Source: Scedosporium boydii (Eukaryota > Ascomycota > Sordariomycetes > Microascales > Microascaceae). Taken from it: DNA of 64,000 nt. The translations under genes and the position numbers were made by a program. The notes below the pieces were generated by a model. That model saw only the letters and a program-made list of their open reading frames with translations, was not told the origin of the DNA and did not search any database. Shown here piece after piece: positions 44,902 through 57,500 of this stretch (positions are counted from its first letter, which is position 1; each line of letters opens with the position of its first letter). The DNA lies in assembly GCA_002221725.1 (NCBI GenBank), contig NJFT01000004.1, positions 1 through 64,000 on the forward strand. Reading direction: 5' to 3'.

Positions 44902-46885
44902 CTACATGACGATGCAGCATCCGCAGCCCTCCTTGCTCTCCATTTCCTTCTCCTGGTGTTGTTTCTGCTGTTCGGGAGCCTGGGTGATGTCCTTAGGGGA
45001 GAGAGGCTGGTGCTGCGGTGGCATCGCAGGAGTCCTGGGGCTCGGAAGGGGGCTGAGCTGAGGAGGCACGTCGATAATTTTGGGCATTGTGGAATAGGAG
45101 CTGATAAGCTTTGGTGTCTGGCTGCGACCAGCTTCGCCCCTCAAAGGCCATTCGTTGGAACGTTGGGATTCGGGTTCGGGTTCCGGCGCTTCGGGCTTAG
45201 GCTCCGGTTCTCGCTTCTCCGGTGGTTGTAAGAACCCATCCTCGGTGAGAGGCCTAAACTCCTTGTCATAGACATTGCCGAACTTGCCCTCCTTTTCCCA
45301 CTTCTCTTGTTGCAGTCGTCGGGCTACAGTAGGGAGCAGCTGCTGGTCCGGTGGCAGCCGAGGGTCGGGCTGATAAGCGGATACCAACCATGGCGGGTCC
45401 CCTTCAGGCTGCTTCGATGAGGCCGCACTAAGGTCTCCCGATCTCGTAGACGGTCGCGTGCCGGCACTGCTGGTGGAATCTTTGTTGGAGCTGGATCGGG
45501 TTTTCGGCCTCCCGCTAGCAGACGGTCCTCGCGCAGACGGCCTGCGAGTGGCTCCACCAGGATTGGCAGCCTTCTTTGGTGAACCGTCCGTTGCTGATCG
45601 CTTTCCTTGTGCCGTCGATGGTGGGGTCGTGTCGGCGGCGAGCTTCACACTAGCACTAGCACTGACACTCCTTGACCGCGGCTTGGGGTAGGATATGCTA
45701 TCACCACCATCTTTCACGGGCCCATCCGTAGTAGGCTTTCGAGAGCTCGGCGATTCACGTTCGAGGTAGTCGAGGGGGATTGGGGCTGGGCTCACTTTCG
45801 CTACCGGAATGCGTGTGCCTCCCTTGGACAGACCGGTCGGAGTTGCGAACCCCTTGTTCGCTTCGGCAACAATCTCCTCGGGCAATCTCAAGTCCCAGCT
45901 GGGGATTTCGATGTCTGCCGGCTTTGGATGATGATCTGCCGAAGAGTTCGCCCTAGACCTAGTTACAACAGGCCGGTCTGTCAGGGATGCGTCCGAGGCG
46001 CGGCCGGGACTCAAGGCTGGCTCGTGAGGTCGATGGTCTCGTCTCACTCTGCTAGGCATTCGCTGTCTTGGGAGAATGATACCCGCAGCTTGGAGTTCCT
46101 GGCTCTCTATCAGGGCCAGCTTGTCCCGATGAATCCATTTCGAGTCTTCGTCGCTCCCATCCCCCTCCGCCGGAATCCGTTTGTCGACGGCTGAAGAGCT
46201 CACATTGCGGCGAGAATTGGTGTGTTCGGTATGGTGATCGTGGTGGGCTGTACCGTTCATTTTCACGGGCTCGGAGCCAGAGCCATACGGAGGAGAGGTG
46301 CGATTGGTGAGGTCCTGCGGTCGATGGTTGGTCTTTGCGGCGTGCACGCTACCGTTCGCCGTGGGTTTTCGAGGATGGGAATCGCCGTTGGTCATATGGG
46401 TAGTGTGGTCGTCGGATGGTGCATGATGAGATGGGAGGGCATGGCCGCCGTTTGCGGTGTTATTAACCACCAACGGCTGTTTCTTGTCTTGCACAAGCAC
46501 CTGCAGGGACAAACAAAAGCGTCAGTTTATTCAGCCATCGTGCTTTCGGCAGCTTCGTGCGTAGAAACCCCTGGAATCCCGTTTCCTGCCGCTGCTCAGG
46601 CCTGTTGGGGGCAGGAGCGGGGGGGAAATAGAGAAACAAAGGGGTAGAGGCAGAAACAACAGGATAAAATGAATGGGACTGCAGGTAGTGCTGCGGCCAC
46701 GGTTTCCGCGAAGCAACTTGTGAGGCATGTAATATTAGGCGACTTCTTACCTCTGTATGCTGAGGGTTCGGGTATTCTCCCCAAGGACGGTCCTCTTGAC
46801 TGCTGCTTGGAGGCGTTAGTGTGCTTGTCGTAGTGCTCGTCGTTGTCGCTGTCGGGTGGGTGCGAGTCGCTGAAATGGCCGCCAT
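44902..46885 (-). CDS. disordered protein with C-terminal CaaX prenylation box
   Basis: Two exons, 46885-46751 and 46500-44902, with a 250-base intron (GTAAGA..CTGCAG), give 577 aa. The whole chain is low in complexity: Thr/Ser-rich start, His/Asn-rich stretch, then Ser/Pro/Arg/Lys blocks. More conserved-looking islands are DSKWIHRDKLALIESQELQA, EIPSWDLRLPEEIVAEANKG and PPWLVSAYQPDPRLPPDQQL. The end is ESKEGCGCCIVM. The last four residues CIVM form a CaaX box with Met, favouring farnesylation, and the cysteines just before it are possible palmitoylation sites. This predicts a peripheral membrane protein with a flexible body, perhaps a cortical adaptor. I do not recognise a named family. The 250-base intron is long for this window, so the first exon is less certain than the second. 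Confidence 0.78.
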
Positions 46886-47965
46886 TTTAATTTCGTAGCT
46901 GTCCGTTCGTGTGTGTTCGCAGCTGGTCAGGAGGTGTCGTCCCCCCTGAGAGCGCGGGATAGATGATCGCCTTCTCCCGCCTGAATGGTTGCTCCCCGAG
47001 TCGCTTCGCTACCGTCACACAAAAATCGAGGATAAAATAATCGGAAACCGACAGTGGACCGGAATTGAAGGCGGGGAATAGCTACACGTCGGAGGAGGTT
47101 ACTTCGAGCATTCGCAGTCGGGGCAACCACCGCTTCCTTGGTGGTTGAATGATGAGGAGTTGAATTATCGGAGTGGATTCGGGGTATGAGGTGGTTCGTA
47201 CCGTCTCGAAGTGAATCCGCGGGGGGGGGCTTGGATTGTGGATTGGAGAGCAGGCGGAAGAAAAAGAAGAGAAGAAGAAGATCGTCCCCGGAGAAGGGAG
47301 AAACCCTAAGCCAGGCTCTGCTTTCCTTGGTTTAAAGAGACTCCATTCACCGCGAAGAGATCGATGAGGCCAATAACGAGTGGAACAAGTGGAACAAATG
47401 AGCGGAGAGCTGGATTTGGGGCTAAGGGGAAGTGAGTCCAGCAGCAGTGGAAAGGCAAAATGCAAGATGGCGGAGATCGAACGGGATGACGAGAATAAAA
47501 TGGGCGTGTAACGATCGTGGAAGATTGCGGCGGTGCTCGTTTCAAGAAAGCTTATTTCTTCGGAATACAATCTTGTTGGGGTTCGTGCTGCGATTCGGAT
47601 GTTTTCACCCCAACTTCTCGAATGAGTCGCGATGGGAAAGAAATCTAAATTGCCAGGTCGGCGGAGGGCGGATTGGAAGGGAAACAGCACATAAAGTGGC
47701 CGGGCAGTGAGTGGAAGGCGCGAAGCAAGGAAAACACAGCAGGAGACGGAAGTACTAAGGCACGATCAGATTGATCGGGATTGAGCAGATGTTTTTGAGG
47801 GGGTTGGTTGGACAGTGCTCAAGTCTCCCCAGGCCCCAAGTCTTCCCAGGCGTCGAATCCCCTGACGGAACAGGACAGACCAACAAATGGGACTGGACTT
47901 TGACAGTGGGGTGTTGTTGTAAGGACAATGGACTCGCATCAATCGTTGCAATAATACTTTGTACG

Positions 47966-48014
47966 TACGAAGTACGAAGTAGTGCAGTCAGTGTACGAAG
48001 TACGTACTTCGTAC
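47966..48014. repeat. tandem and inverted GTACGAAGTAC motif cluster
   Basis: TACGAAGTACGAAGTA lies at 47966-47981. GTACGAAGTAC (47993-48003) abuts GTACTTCGTAC (48004-48014), forming a perfect 22-base inverted repeat. Further copies follow within 400 bases. Confidence 0.85.
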
Positions 48015-48939
48015 ATTGATCCATTTGATCTTTCCATTCTGATAAGACAGAGTTGTACGAAATTGATTGTAATATTCTCTGGAATGAGTATACCCCAATT
48101 TAGCATTTTAATGCTTGTACTCATGAATGCTGTACCTTATGTTCACATTGCCTCAATTTTGTATTATTAGATGTGAACATTGAAGCCTCAAGCATTGGAC
48201 TCCCTGTAATAACCAATCGTACATTGACATCGAGGGAACAGCTTGTTCAACACAACAGGATTGTATGTACTTGTAGTGTACGAAGTATACGAAGTGTATT
48301 CGCCAATACCCTTCCAGTGTTTCAGAGTTACATCCCCAGATCGCTGTGCAGCATTGATGTGCGGAATAACACTACTGTACGAAGTACTCCGCTGCGCTTT
48401 CCGGCTGCCGAACAACACCAAATCGTTGCGTCTGTCCCGGGACGGGCTCTCAAGGATCAACGCTGGCCTAAATGATCTAACATCAATCGATGGAGAAGCG
48501 GTATAAAGTGTCATACATAAGCGCAGCTACGAACTTCTCCATCGTCATCTTGATCCATGATCTCCGTCTCTAATGACGAATCTCACAGGCAAATCAGAGA
48601 CATCAGTTGACACCAGCCGGACTAGGCTGGGACCCCAAATGAGCTCGTTTAATGTTCTTCTACCTGTGTATTGATACCACCAAGTAACCAACCAGGGTAG
48701 AAACACCCTTTTCTCAAATAACATTGGTTTTTTTCGTCTGCTCACCCGACTGGAGATTTTCAACTCGGTTCCACTTAGGATAGCCCCATGTGAAGGTGAA
48801 GTCCAGATTCTTCAACATCTCTCTGATTCTATGCAAGTTCCTGCCTACCACAACATATTTGCTTCTTCGCAATCGTTGTGTCTTTCTTTTTTTTCTCCGT
48901 TACCGTGGGGCCAGGCCCATACAGCTCGAAGGCTGCGCC

Positions 48940-49131
48940 ATGTTTGATTCACTCAATCTCAATGCGGACCATACATCTCTCGCCAACGGTCCCTCCGGTG
49001 ACGGCTCCTTGGAGCGGCGAGAAGCCTTCAAAGACTCCAAATACTTCATCAACATTGATACAGAAGGTAGTCCTGCTATGAACACCGCAATTCCCATTCA
49101 AGTGGTTTTCCCGACGATCCCAAGTACGTAG
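48940..49131 (+). other. doubtful open frame, possible orphan exon or gene relic
   Basis: From ATG 48940 the frame reads MFDSLNLNADHTSLANGPSG and, later, AFKDSKYFINIDTEGSPA, with C-ending codons like the real genes. A usable donor (GTACGT at 49124) follows, but no continuation stays open. Frames on the other strand are also open here. It may be a gene remnant or chance. Confidence 0.25.
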
Positions 49132-51487
49132 TGACGTACCTGTGGTCCAGGAGGAAAAAGGGGGAAGGCAACACCCGTCCAATCTTTGGTACCATTACAG
49201 TGCGAAGTACACCCTCCAAAGACTAGGTGTCAAAATGGAGCGTCGGCAGCCCCTTCCATGCGATGCAGAGAAACCCGTTTATCCTATGGAAGGAACGTCC
49301 CGAGTCTCCTGAAATTGGAAAATTCTGACTGCTTCATGCCTTCTGTTGGGATCTTCGAAACATACTTTGTGGACTGGTCATTTTGCTGTAATTGCTTGAT
49401 GTTTCCCATGGCCGGGAAGGGATAAGCCTGATGCGCCGATGCCAGGGTTCAAGGTCACAATGGCAGTTGCGTCGGGGAATTGTGCTAGGGTCTGCACCCC
49501 TCAAGTGACAGGCGGTGGTCGCAACTTGTCATCTCGCCCACTTAACCCACTGCGACGCCATTATGCGAATGCTTCGTACGTGTCGACTCTTGTTATCAGC
49601 GAGTAATTACTCCGTCATAGTATTTTCGTCTAATTACCCCACCACTCTCAAAAAAAAAAAAAAATAGCTCTCTTTTGTGATGTTGCCGGATCTAGCGCAA
49701 TGGGAAACGACAGGTGGGAGGGTCATCGTTTGGAAGGGGCCCCTGGTCGAGTGGCGCGGATTTCTCCATCACACTGTGGAGGAACATCGACAGCTTCGGT
49801 CTTACTAGGTACTCCTCTAGACTTCGTCTGCAAAGTTTCCCGGTTCGAGTGACCCAAGGAATCATTCTCCCATCGACAATGCCATTCCGCCCTATCATCG
49901 CAAAGAGACAGCTCCGGCTCGTATTCCCGGACCCTTTCTCACGGATTGCCCTCACTCCTTTGCAGGCCAATCTATTTTACCCCGCCTCACCTCTCTTTCT
50001 CCTGGATAAGGGCCAAAGGGTTGGTCAGTCAAGAGCCGCCTGCTATAAGAGGCGCTATTATAAGAGCCGCCGTTAAGCCAATGCCAATACCGGCATGACT
50101 CCACTCCCGACTACATGGATCATGGATGACATCGAATCCCATCCCGTCTCCTCGCCTGTCCAAATCTTGAAGCTCGACGCCGTTGGCGAGCAAGTGCTGT
50201 CAAATGGACGACGCAAGAGTGTCATGTTCGAATTGGTTGCGCGTCGTCCCGGCCTGGACATTGAATCGAATCCTCCGTGAGGTGCTGCCGGCCCTCAATA
50301 TTGAATGGCACAACTGACTAGGAGCAAAGAGATGGGATACCACCCAGAGCTGAGACGGGTGAAGAGAGCCGGTGCTGTGCCGGCTTTCCTGACATCCCAC
50401 CTCCACCTCCAACCTCAGGGTGATTTATTTCATCTCAACTGCACAACGTAGCAGCTGGTTGAGGCACTCTTACCCGAGAGTCAACCCGCTAACATCCATC
50501 AAGCAGACGTGGCCGTGAAATACCGAAACGTTTAAAGAAGCTAGAGCCGATGTGGGGGTGGGAGCGGCATCAAAACGCCTCCAAAGTCTAATTTTGCCGC
50601 GCGCTTCTCAACATCAAGGATCAACCATCAGAGAACAAAAAGTTATACGCACTGGCCCGTCTTAGCTCCCAGTCCAACGACAAAGAAGCACACAGATTGA
50701 AGATGACTACAACGTGGCCAAGTGTCGAACTTGGAGAGATACAGCACGCATGAAACAGCGTAATAAGATGTCACATCTCGTGGAATCCATCCCACACCAA
50801 TGTGAACGCCGTACTCAAGGTTTCCATAACATCCCGTGGCTTGACAGATGGCCCCTACCGCTCACCACGCCCGAAAGCAAGCTTAAGGACCAAACTTTGA
50901 GAGTCCCATTCTGTTTAAGACGTGGTGTCTAGGCGGGATATTCCGTTTCGAGTGACGATGTCAGTCCTGGCTCTCGTTCCCAAGAGCGTCGTCGGGAATC
51001 CAGACTCTCGATAACACACGTCGTCAAACAAATGAACAAAGGGAACTGTGAACAATGGGCCTATTTTCTTGTGGCTTGTTTTACTCCGCACTGGCTTCTC
51101 TTTGTAACCCTCTGCTGCTCAGAGCATCTTCACTCATAACAGCTTCAACAACCCATCACACTAGATATAGCACTTAGATGAGGTCCAGGCCTTGCATTCA
51201 ACATCCTTCTTTGACTCTGTTCACATTAGGATAATGTGTCCACTTTTCATGGCTTGTTCAATAATGATCTGTCTGATGAGCATCTTGGAGAACCCTTCCA
51301 GAACTTATAAGCATGTGCTTCTTGCTAACTTAGTCTCGGCATCACCCCAACTTACAGACTAGCCTCTCCCCCTGAACTAGACATAATAACTCATCGAGAG
51401 CTCACCTGGCTTCAACGGTGCCATCCTGTTCTTACCTGCCATTCCCCTCTGCTCCCTGGACCTTCCTTTCTTTGCCCAGCTGTCAAC

Positions 51488-51514
51488 TTCTCCTTTCTCC
51501 TTTCTCCTTTCTCC
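51488..51514. repeat. 7-base tandem repeat (TTCTCCT)n
   Basis: Almost four copies, in the pyrimidine-rich leader 17 bases before the kinase-like gene's ATG. Confidence 0.8.
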
Positions 51515-51530
51515 AAACTCAACCAGGACT

Positions 51531-52615
51531 ATGAAACTGACACATGGACCATCCAAACTGTCCCCGACTTCGAAAAGTCCTGCTCAGTGTTTCATCCCCG
51601 AGCCTCGACATCGACGACCGTTTAGAAAATTACCTCCTGAAGCGATGCGCCGTCTTCTCTGGTTGAAACAGTAACTCTAGCCACCATCTCCCTTTCTTTT
51701 GAGTGCCGCTAACTAACGTGCCATCCTAGCCTCAGCACGTACTACCCAATGCTGGGCCCAATCGAAGGGGAATCCCACATGCCTAATGCAACGGACTCTG
51801 CGGGCCGCACATTAGGTCGCCATAAACGCCCAGACGATACAGAGATCCCGGCCGTGTTCGAGTGGATTCCTTGCGTCCCCGAGGGACTCATCATCTCCCT
51901 CACGCAGTTGCGCACCGAACTCGCGACCAACCGAATCTGCCAGCGCCCGGACGAGGTGCGCACTCTTCGCCTTTTGGGCTATTTCCTCACCGATGGCCCA
52001 CGCGCCGCGCTCATATACGATTTGAACTACGTCCCGACCAACCTTCGCGATGTAATCCAGCAAATCACCAAGCCTTGCGCCAACGACCGCCGCAAACTGG
52101 CCAAGCTTGTCGTCAATCAAGTTCGGTCTCTCCACGTCCACTTCCGCAACAAGCATCTCGCGCTGCGCACTAGCAGCTTCGTGTTCCTTCGTTCGCGGAT
52201 CACCAATCCGGCCGAGAGGCCTAGTCACGGCCTGGATCTTGACAAGCCGATCCTCCTTGACTGGGGTCGCGCCGACCTTCCCGGCATCTACCAGCACCCC
52301 AAGTTCAGCGCCGCCGCCAAGCTCTGGTACTTTGACATTTGGTCCATGCTCATCATCATGTCTGAAATCATTAACTGGGAGGTAAATGAATACCCCGGTG
52401 AGCTCAGCAAGGACCAGTGGATGGAGCTCAAGATGGCCAAAAGGGCGGAGCTTGGTGATCCTATCATTAACGGAATGGCGCTCTCTGAACTCTATAGATG
52501 GGCTTTTGAGTTCCTGGATCAGAAGACGCGCATTCTCGATGACATTCCGTTCTGTGGCATTAAGCGATTCTTCGATGTGCTCTGCCACCGCCTCGACGAT
52601 CCTAACCTTGTCTAA
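51531..52615 (+). CDS. divergent protein-kinase-like protein, 341 aa
   Basis: Two exons, 51531-51670 and 51730-52615, joined by a 59-base intron (GTAACT, branch GCTAACTAAC, CCTAG). The start MKLTHGPSKLSPTSK lies just after a pyrimidine tract; the frame crosses the splice as LLWLKHLSTYYPMLGP. The middle resembles a kinase C-lobe. RLLGYFLTDGPRAALIYDL looks like the hinge, VRSLHVHFRNKHLALRTSSF (near residue 180) sits where the catalytic loop belongs, and PILLDWGRADLPG (near 224) where DFG belongs. The HRD aspartate is absent, DFG is DWG, and no glycine-rich loop or VAIK lysine is visible. A pseudokinase related to the kinase-like proteins common in fungal incompatibility systems is the best guess. 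The resemblance is by motif only. Confidence 0.68.
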
Positions 52616-53465
52616 GGATATTCCGGAGGACGATGATATACTCCACGATCTTTCGTGATTGAAAAGAGAGCAACGAGGCTTTCTAGACATACACCCACTA
52701 ATTTGTTTCTCGGTTCGACGATGCCGAAGGGTGTGGATCGATTGATTTCGAAGGCGATGATCATTATTATTTTTTTCTTCTTTTTTTTTCTTTCGCAAAA
52801 GTTGATTTCGAGGTTGATTTTCTTCTCTCTTTTTATGCGACAGATACCCCTTCGCAGAGGCATCAATCATTACGCACATTTTCCGTCGTTTACAACCAAA
52901 AATCAAAGATGGTTTCATAAAATCCGTAGTGTTCCTCTTCCTTTGCTGCATTATGATGTTCGTGTATGCCTCCTAGCGCTGAATATTTGTAGGATTTTAA
53001 ACTTCGAATCCTTCCATCCCACCCCACGTCTTCAGCTTCTGCGCTTTCGTGCCCCTTGAATAATTGCGAAACCCTACATAAATAGACATTCGCTCGAGGC
53101 AAGCGAGGCTAATTGAGCTTAATTCGCCTGCTGCCTGGAGTCGCTGTGGTCTTCTTCAAGTTAGGACGATTCTATCAAATGGTAAATATGAGTCAAGGCA
53201 CGGAAGCCATTACGCCGATTCTCGCCTACATCGCAAGTCAAATATCATCGCCGTCTTTTTCTTCTCCTCCTTCTCTATTTCTTTCAATTCATCTAGATAT
53301 ATGTGGGGATTTGTTCTGCGATCACATCTGATAGGCTCTCACATCCTCGTCTACCGGTGGCAACACTCATGACGGTGTTCAGCCAAAAGAATCTTTATAT
53401 GACAATCTAGAAGCGACTAGAAGCGAGAAAGCAAGACGGATACAGCAAGTTCAGATCGTGAGAGG
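52616..53465. other. intergenic stretch between two plus-strand genes
   Basis: T-rich 3' flank of the kinase-like gene to about 52.85 kb, then AT-rich sequence. No gene or clear promoter box seen. Confidence 0.5.
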
Positions 53466-54583
53466 ATGGAACAGACAAGTCCTGCTACGCGCCGGACTCG
53501 CTTCGTGTGCATTTCAGACACTCACAATGCCAACGTTGCGCTTCCGAAGGGCGATGTTCTCATTCATGCTGGAGATCTGACGAATAGGGGAAGCTACGCC
53601 GAGGTAAGCTTGAGTATCAACGGCATACCTAGCTATAGTGCGAGCTGCTTCTCTAGGGCCTTTGGCCTCGAGAGAAGGTCCTCCTTGTTGGGGAGAATGA
53701 GGACTGACCCTTCTTCCGTAAGCTCTCCAAAGCAGTAGCATGGCTAGAGAAAGCAGACTTTGAATGCAAAATAGTCATAGCAGGTACCGCTATCTATCTT
53801 ATCCCCCATCATCCTCATCATCCTAGCTCCCTAACGCCATCCCTAACCTCTTTATCAGGAAACCACGAAATCACCCTCGATGAACCCTACTACAACACCA
53901 TCAAGGCATCATACCCACCAAGCTTGATCGAATCTAGCGCCAAATGCCTCTCCCTCTTAACCTCCTCCCCGTCTATAACCTATCTCAGCCACACATCCGC
54001 CACGATCAAGCTCACTTCACCCACCGGCCCTCTCACAACCTTCAACGTCTTCGGGTCCCCCTCCAGCCCGAAACGTGGTCCCAACATCATCGACTTCTCC
54101 GCCTTCACGTATCCTCCCTCCGAAGATCCCGCCACACCTACGTTATGGGATGCCATACCCGCCAACACAGACATCGTAGTAACTCACACGCCACCCCGCC
54201 ACCATTTAGACACGGTCCCCGACAACGGAAACACAGTCCCCTTCGGCTGCGAATCCCTCCGCCGAGCCCTCTGGCGTGTTAGGCCCCGACTGGCCGTCTG
54301 CGGCCACGTCCACTTCGGACGAGGGGCCGAATACGTATCCTGGGGCCACGAGGAGGGCGAGGAGCTATCTACGGAGAAGTGGACCGATCCCGCGCCCGAG
54401 GGCAAGAAGAACAGTCTCGTGGACTTAGTGAAAGAGTTAGGGGCGGAGCAACGTGGTCGTGGTTGGGAGGGGACATGTGTTGTTAACGCGGCGATTATGA
54501 CGGAGAGTTATTTTCAGCGCAAGGGGCATAGGAAGATGAGTAAACCTATTGTGGTAGATTTGGAGCTCCCTGTGTGGACGTGA
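53466..54583 (+). CDS. calcineurin-like metallophosphoesterase, MPPED1/2 type
   Basis: Three exons, 53466-53603, 53723-53783 and 53859-54583 (307 aa), with introns of 119 and 75 bases. The intron ends rebuild the motifs exactly: GCA G|GA AAC CAC GAA gives AGNHE. The dinuclear metal-site motifs are all present: SDTHN (residues 17-21), HAGDLTNRG (34-42), GNHE (67-70), VVTHTPPRHH and CGHVHFGRGAEY. No signal peptide or membrane segment. This is the short MPPED (UPF0046) group, cytosolic phosphodiesterases of uncertain natural substrate. The second exon is only 61 bases, so unspliced translation stops quickly. Confidence 0.9.
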
Positions 54584-57500
54584 TGGAGGACCCGACTCCT
54601 TGGGCATGGGGGCATGGACTCCGCTTGGCGGTTACGGATAAGAAAAGAGTATGCGAACCCGAAATCTGTAAATGTGTTCTCACCAGGGAGCTTCCCGAGC
54701 AAAAAGCGCCACCTCTAGATGTTTAGACACATGCCCACATTGCCATCAAGCTGGACCCCGAGCAACGGGACCACAACGGGACCACGGGTTCGACGGAGAG
54801 AGAAACAGCTAAGCTCTGTGCTCCCAGCTGGAGGTTTACTAGAACCCAACGTTCTACACGTTTCAATTTTACAAGTGGCGTCTTCCAAGTCGATACTCAT
54901 CCAGCGCAGGACTAAGTCTCGTGAGCTCCAGCTCCAACCAGTCCCGTACCCGAATGCGTGCCATCAAGCCTTACATAGCACCCGGAGCTCCAGCTACAGC
55001 CCGAGAAGCGAGACCGAATTAGAGCATTGGAACTCAGCACGAAAGCTATCCCTTGGCGCAACTTGAAGAGAAGGAAAATTCCAAATTTCTATACGACCAG
55101 CACATTCAATCTATCGATAAGCACACCTCGGAGGTTTCTTGGGACGCAGTCATGAGGCACCCGAGACGCTGACGACGCATTTCCCCAGAAAATCGTTTGC
55201 TGCTGTTCCCTTGCCCCAGAAATGCATTGACGAACGCGAGGAATTACCTGCGAATCAGAGGCCTACACACCATTCGAGGAAAATGGGGGTAAGGTGTCTC
55301 TGCTCCAATACCTGTTCGAGAAAAACGCCTTGGGACCCGGCATTTGCTATTCGACAGCTTCCCCCATTCTGCCCAACCACCAATGTACGGTGATAAACTA
55401 AATCCGTGAACTCTCTCTCGTCCGTTTCCATTTTTTTGCTTACTCTGGGCTGGGCGCACTTCTCTTGAGGTGCATCCCACCCTTTCCAGTCACCCCATTG
55501 CCAAGTTTCGATGCATGGGATGATCAGCGGACAATCCCGAAAGCGGCTCACACCTCCATTCGAAGTGTAGATTTACTGGGGAGAGGTTCGCTTGACGGCG
55601 GTCAGGTGGTGCTTCCATCCATTTTCGACGACTGGTGGCACCAGCTGACGGCCTGGGTGACGATTGATCAGTCTTTCTGGGTGTTGCGACTTGTCTTGAC
55701 ATCCAATCAAGATGCTGGCTGGGGAGAGTGGAGGCAAAAAGAGGGCAGGAAACGGCATTAGGAGTTCTTCCGCTGTTGCTTGGGTGAGTGGGAGCAAAGG
55801 TTTCCTGCAAATGCTCTTTTCACGAATGTTACCATTCAGGACACCCAGGCCAAGCGCCAGATCCTCCCCATCCGAAATAGTTTATCACACTCTTATCACG
55901 CGAGGTGCAGGCGATGCCTCTGAAAGAGGGGAAAGGGGAGGCTCTGGCTCTTCCTCCCCCTTCGTGCTGGAATCTGCTGCGTGGAGAAGAGCGAAATAGC
56001 CGAGACCTCAAATTCAAGTGGCGCCTCCAAGCCCGCTCCATCACATAAACTAAAACGAGCGCTACGACGGTGCTAGCCAAGGCAGTATCTTGCGCTGCCA
56101 CCAACTCCTGAAATCCTCAGGATCCCCCCCGTAAACGGTCCCATAATACTTCATACTTCGTACTGCCCACTGCGTTGCGGGTAAAAAAGCGGATTGAGGA
56201 TCAGCCGGACAGGAACCCTGGGCCGAGTCCAAGTCCCAAGTCCCACCGCTGCCGCAGTTCCCGCGGCCTATCCGCTCTGTTAAAATTCACGACGTGTGTA
56301 GATCCCCTGGGGTCCGTGAGGGCTGGGAAAAAAGGTACAATGTACCGGATGGGCTGGGCTTGGGTGGCCCATCTTGCAGAAACATCGCCACGAGTCAACC
56401 GAGACAAACCAGGGTCCCTGACTAGTGCCCGGCTTTTCCTTCATGTTTGAGGGGGGCATTGAAGCTGGAATAAGCAGTCATGCAATTCAGAGCTCGCACA
56501 TACGAGGCCCCGCGTACCGCCGGCTGGGGGCCAGGAAATATCGTCATCGGAGAGACAGCGGCTGATACATGGAGGCTGGGGTACTTCAACTTCGTCATAG
56601 TGATCAGCTCGAGAAGGAACTCGCCGACGCCTCACCTGAGGGTCCTTGTTCCCACTTGGGCATGTCATATCCCCTGTAAGAAGTAATCTATACCTGGGCA
56701 GATGGGCTTCCCCAAAAAATCGCCTTATACACTACCCGTCCATGATTCGAGTTAACAGTGTTTACTTGGTGGTTTAGGTCGTAGCATAAACATCAAATGA
56801 CTTTGCCCCCCATGCTTTAACAGAGTAGCCGAGGCACAGGGCATCCCCCACGCTTGCTGGATCGCTAGATGCCCACTCAGAAGTCATCTATGCACACTAA
56901 CTAATTTTCAATGTTCCCTTTCGTTTGTCCCGAGTCCCTTTCGTAATGGCTTCGAAGGGTGGAGACTGATGCCCAAAGTCGCTCTGTACCCCGCGTGCGC
57001 GTACAGTGGCACCTGAATAGCCAGCAAGTATACTTCGTAATGTACCGACTTCGTAACAACACCTAAAGGCATGGGATTAGAGATCGTGTCTATCTATTTC
57101 CATGGTTGGAAAAGCCGAATGGGATATCAGAATGTCGTAGTCGCATACCCCGTGCCAATCAGCTTTGCGAAACCACACACCAAGCGCGACGTGAAAGCAA
57201 AGAAAGACGAGCTGCAAGGCCGGTTTGTGCGTGATAGCGTCGAGTGATTTGAGTAACGGCGGCACCTATTCAGAAAGGGGGGGTGAGTGAATCTCAGGGT
57301 CCTGCGGGACGTCCGAGCAATCAAGCTGTGACAGAAGCCTCCGTCCGCGGGGTAGGGAGGAATCCATTGATGGACCCTGGGTTCGGAGAGGGATTAGCGC
57401 CGGTGTCTATGGTTATTTTGGGAAACTCAATTCGAGGGGTTTTGGAATTCCATTATTTTCTCCCTCCGAGCTTCGTGATCAAAACTTCCAAAACAGTATG

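Larger units (their letters stand above)
46886..51530. other. 4.6 kb noncoding stretch with motif clusters
   Basis: Next to 46886 lies the leader of the CaaX-protein gene (pyrimidine-rich on the minus strand to about 47.6 kb). The rest has no supportable gene apart from the doubtful frame at 48940-49131. Dense clusters of the GTACGAAGTAC motif lie at 47.96-48.01, 48.27-48.30 and 48.38 kb. The last 200 bases are the pyrimidine-rich leader of the kinase-like gene. Confidence 0.5.
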
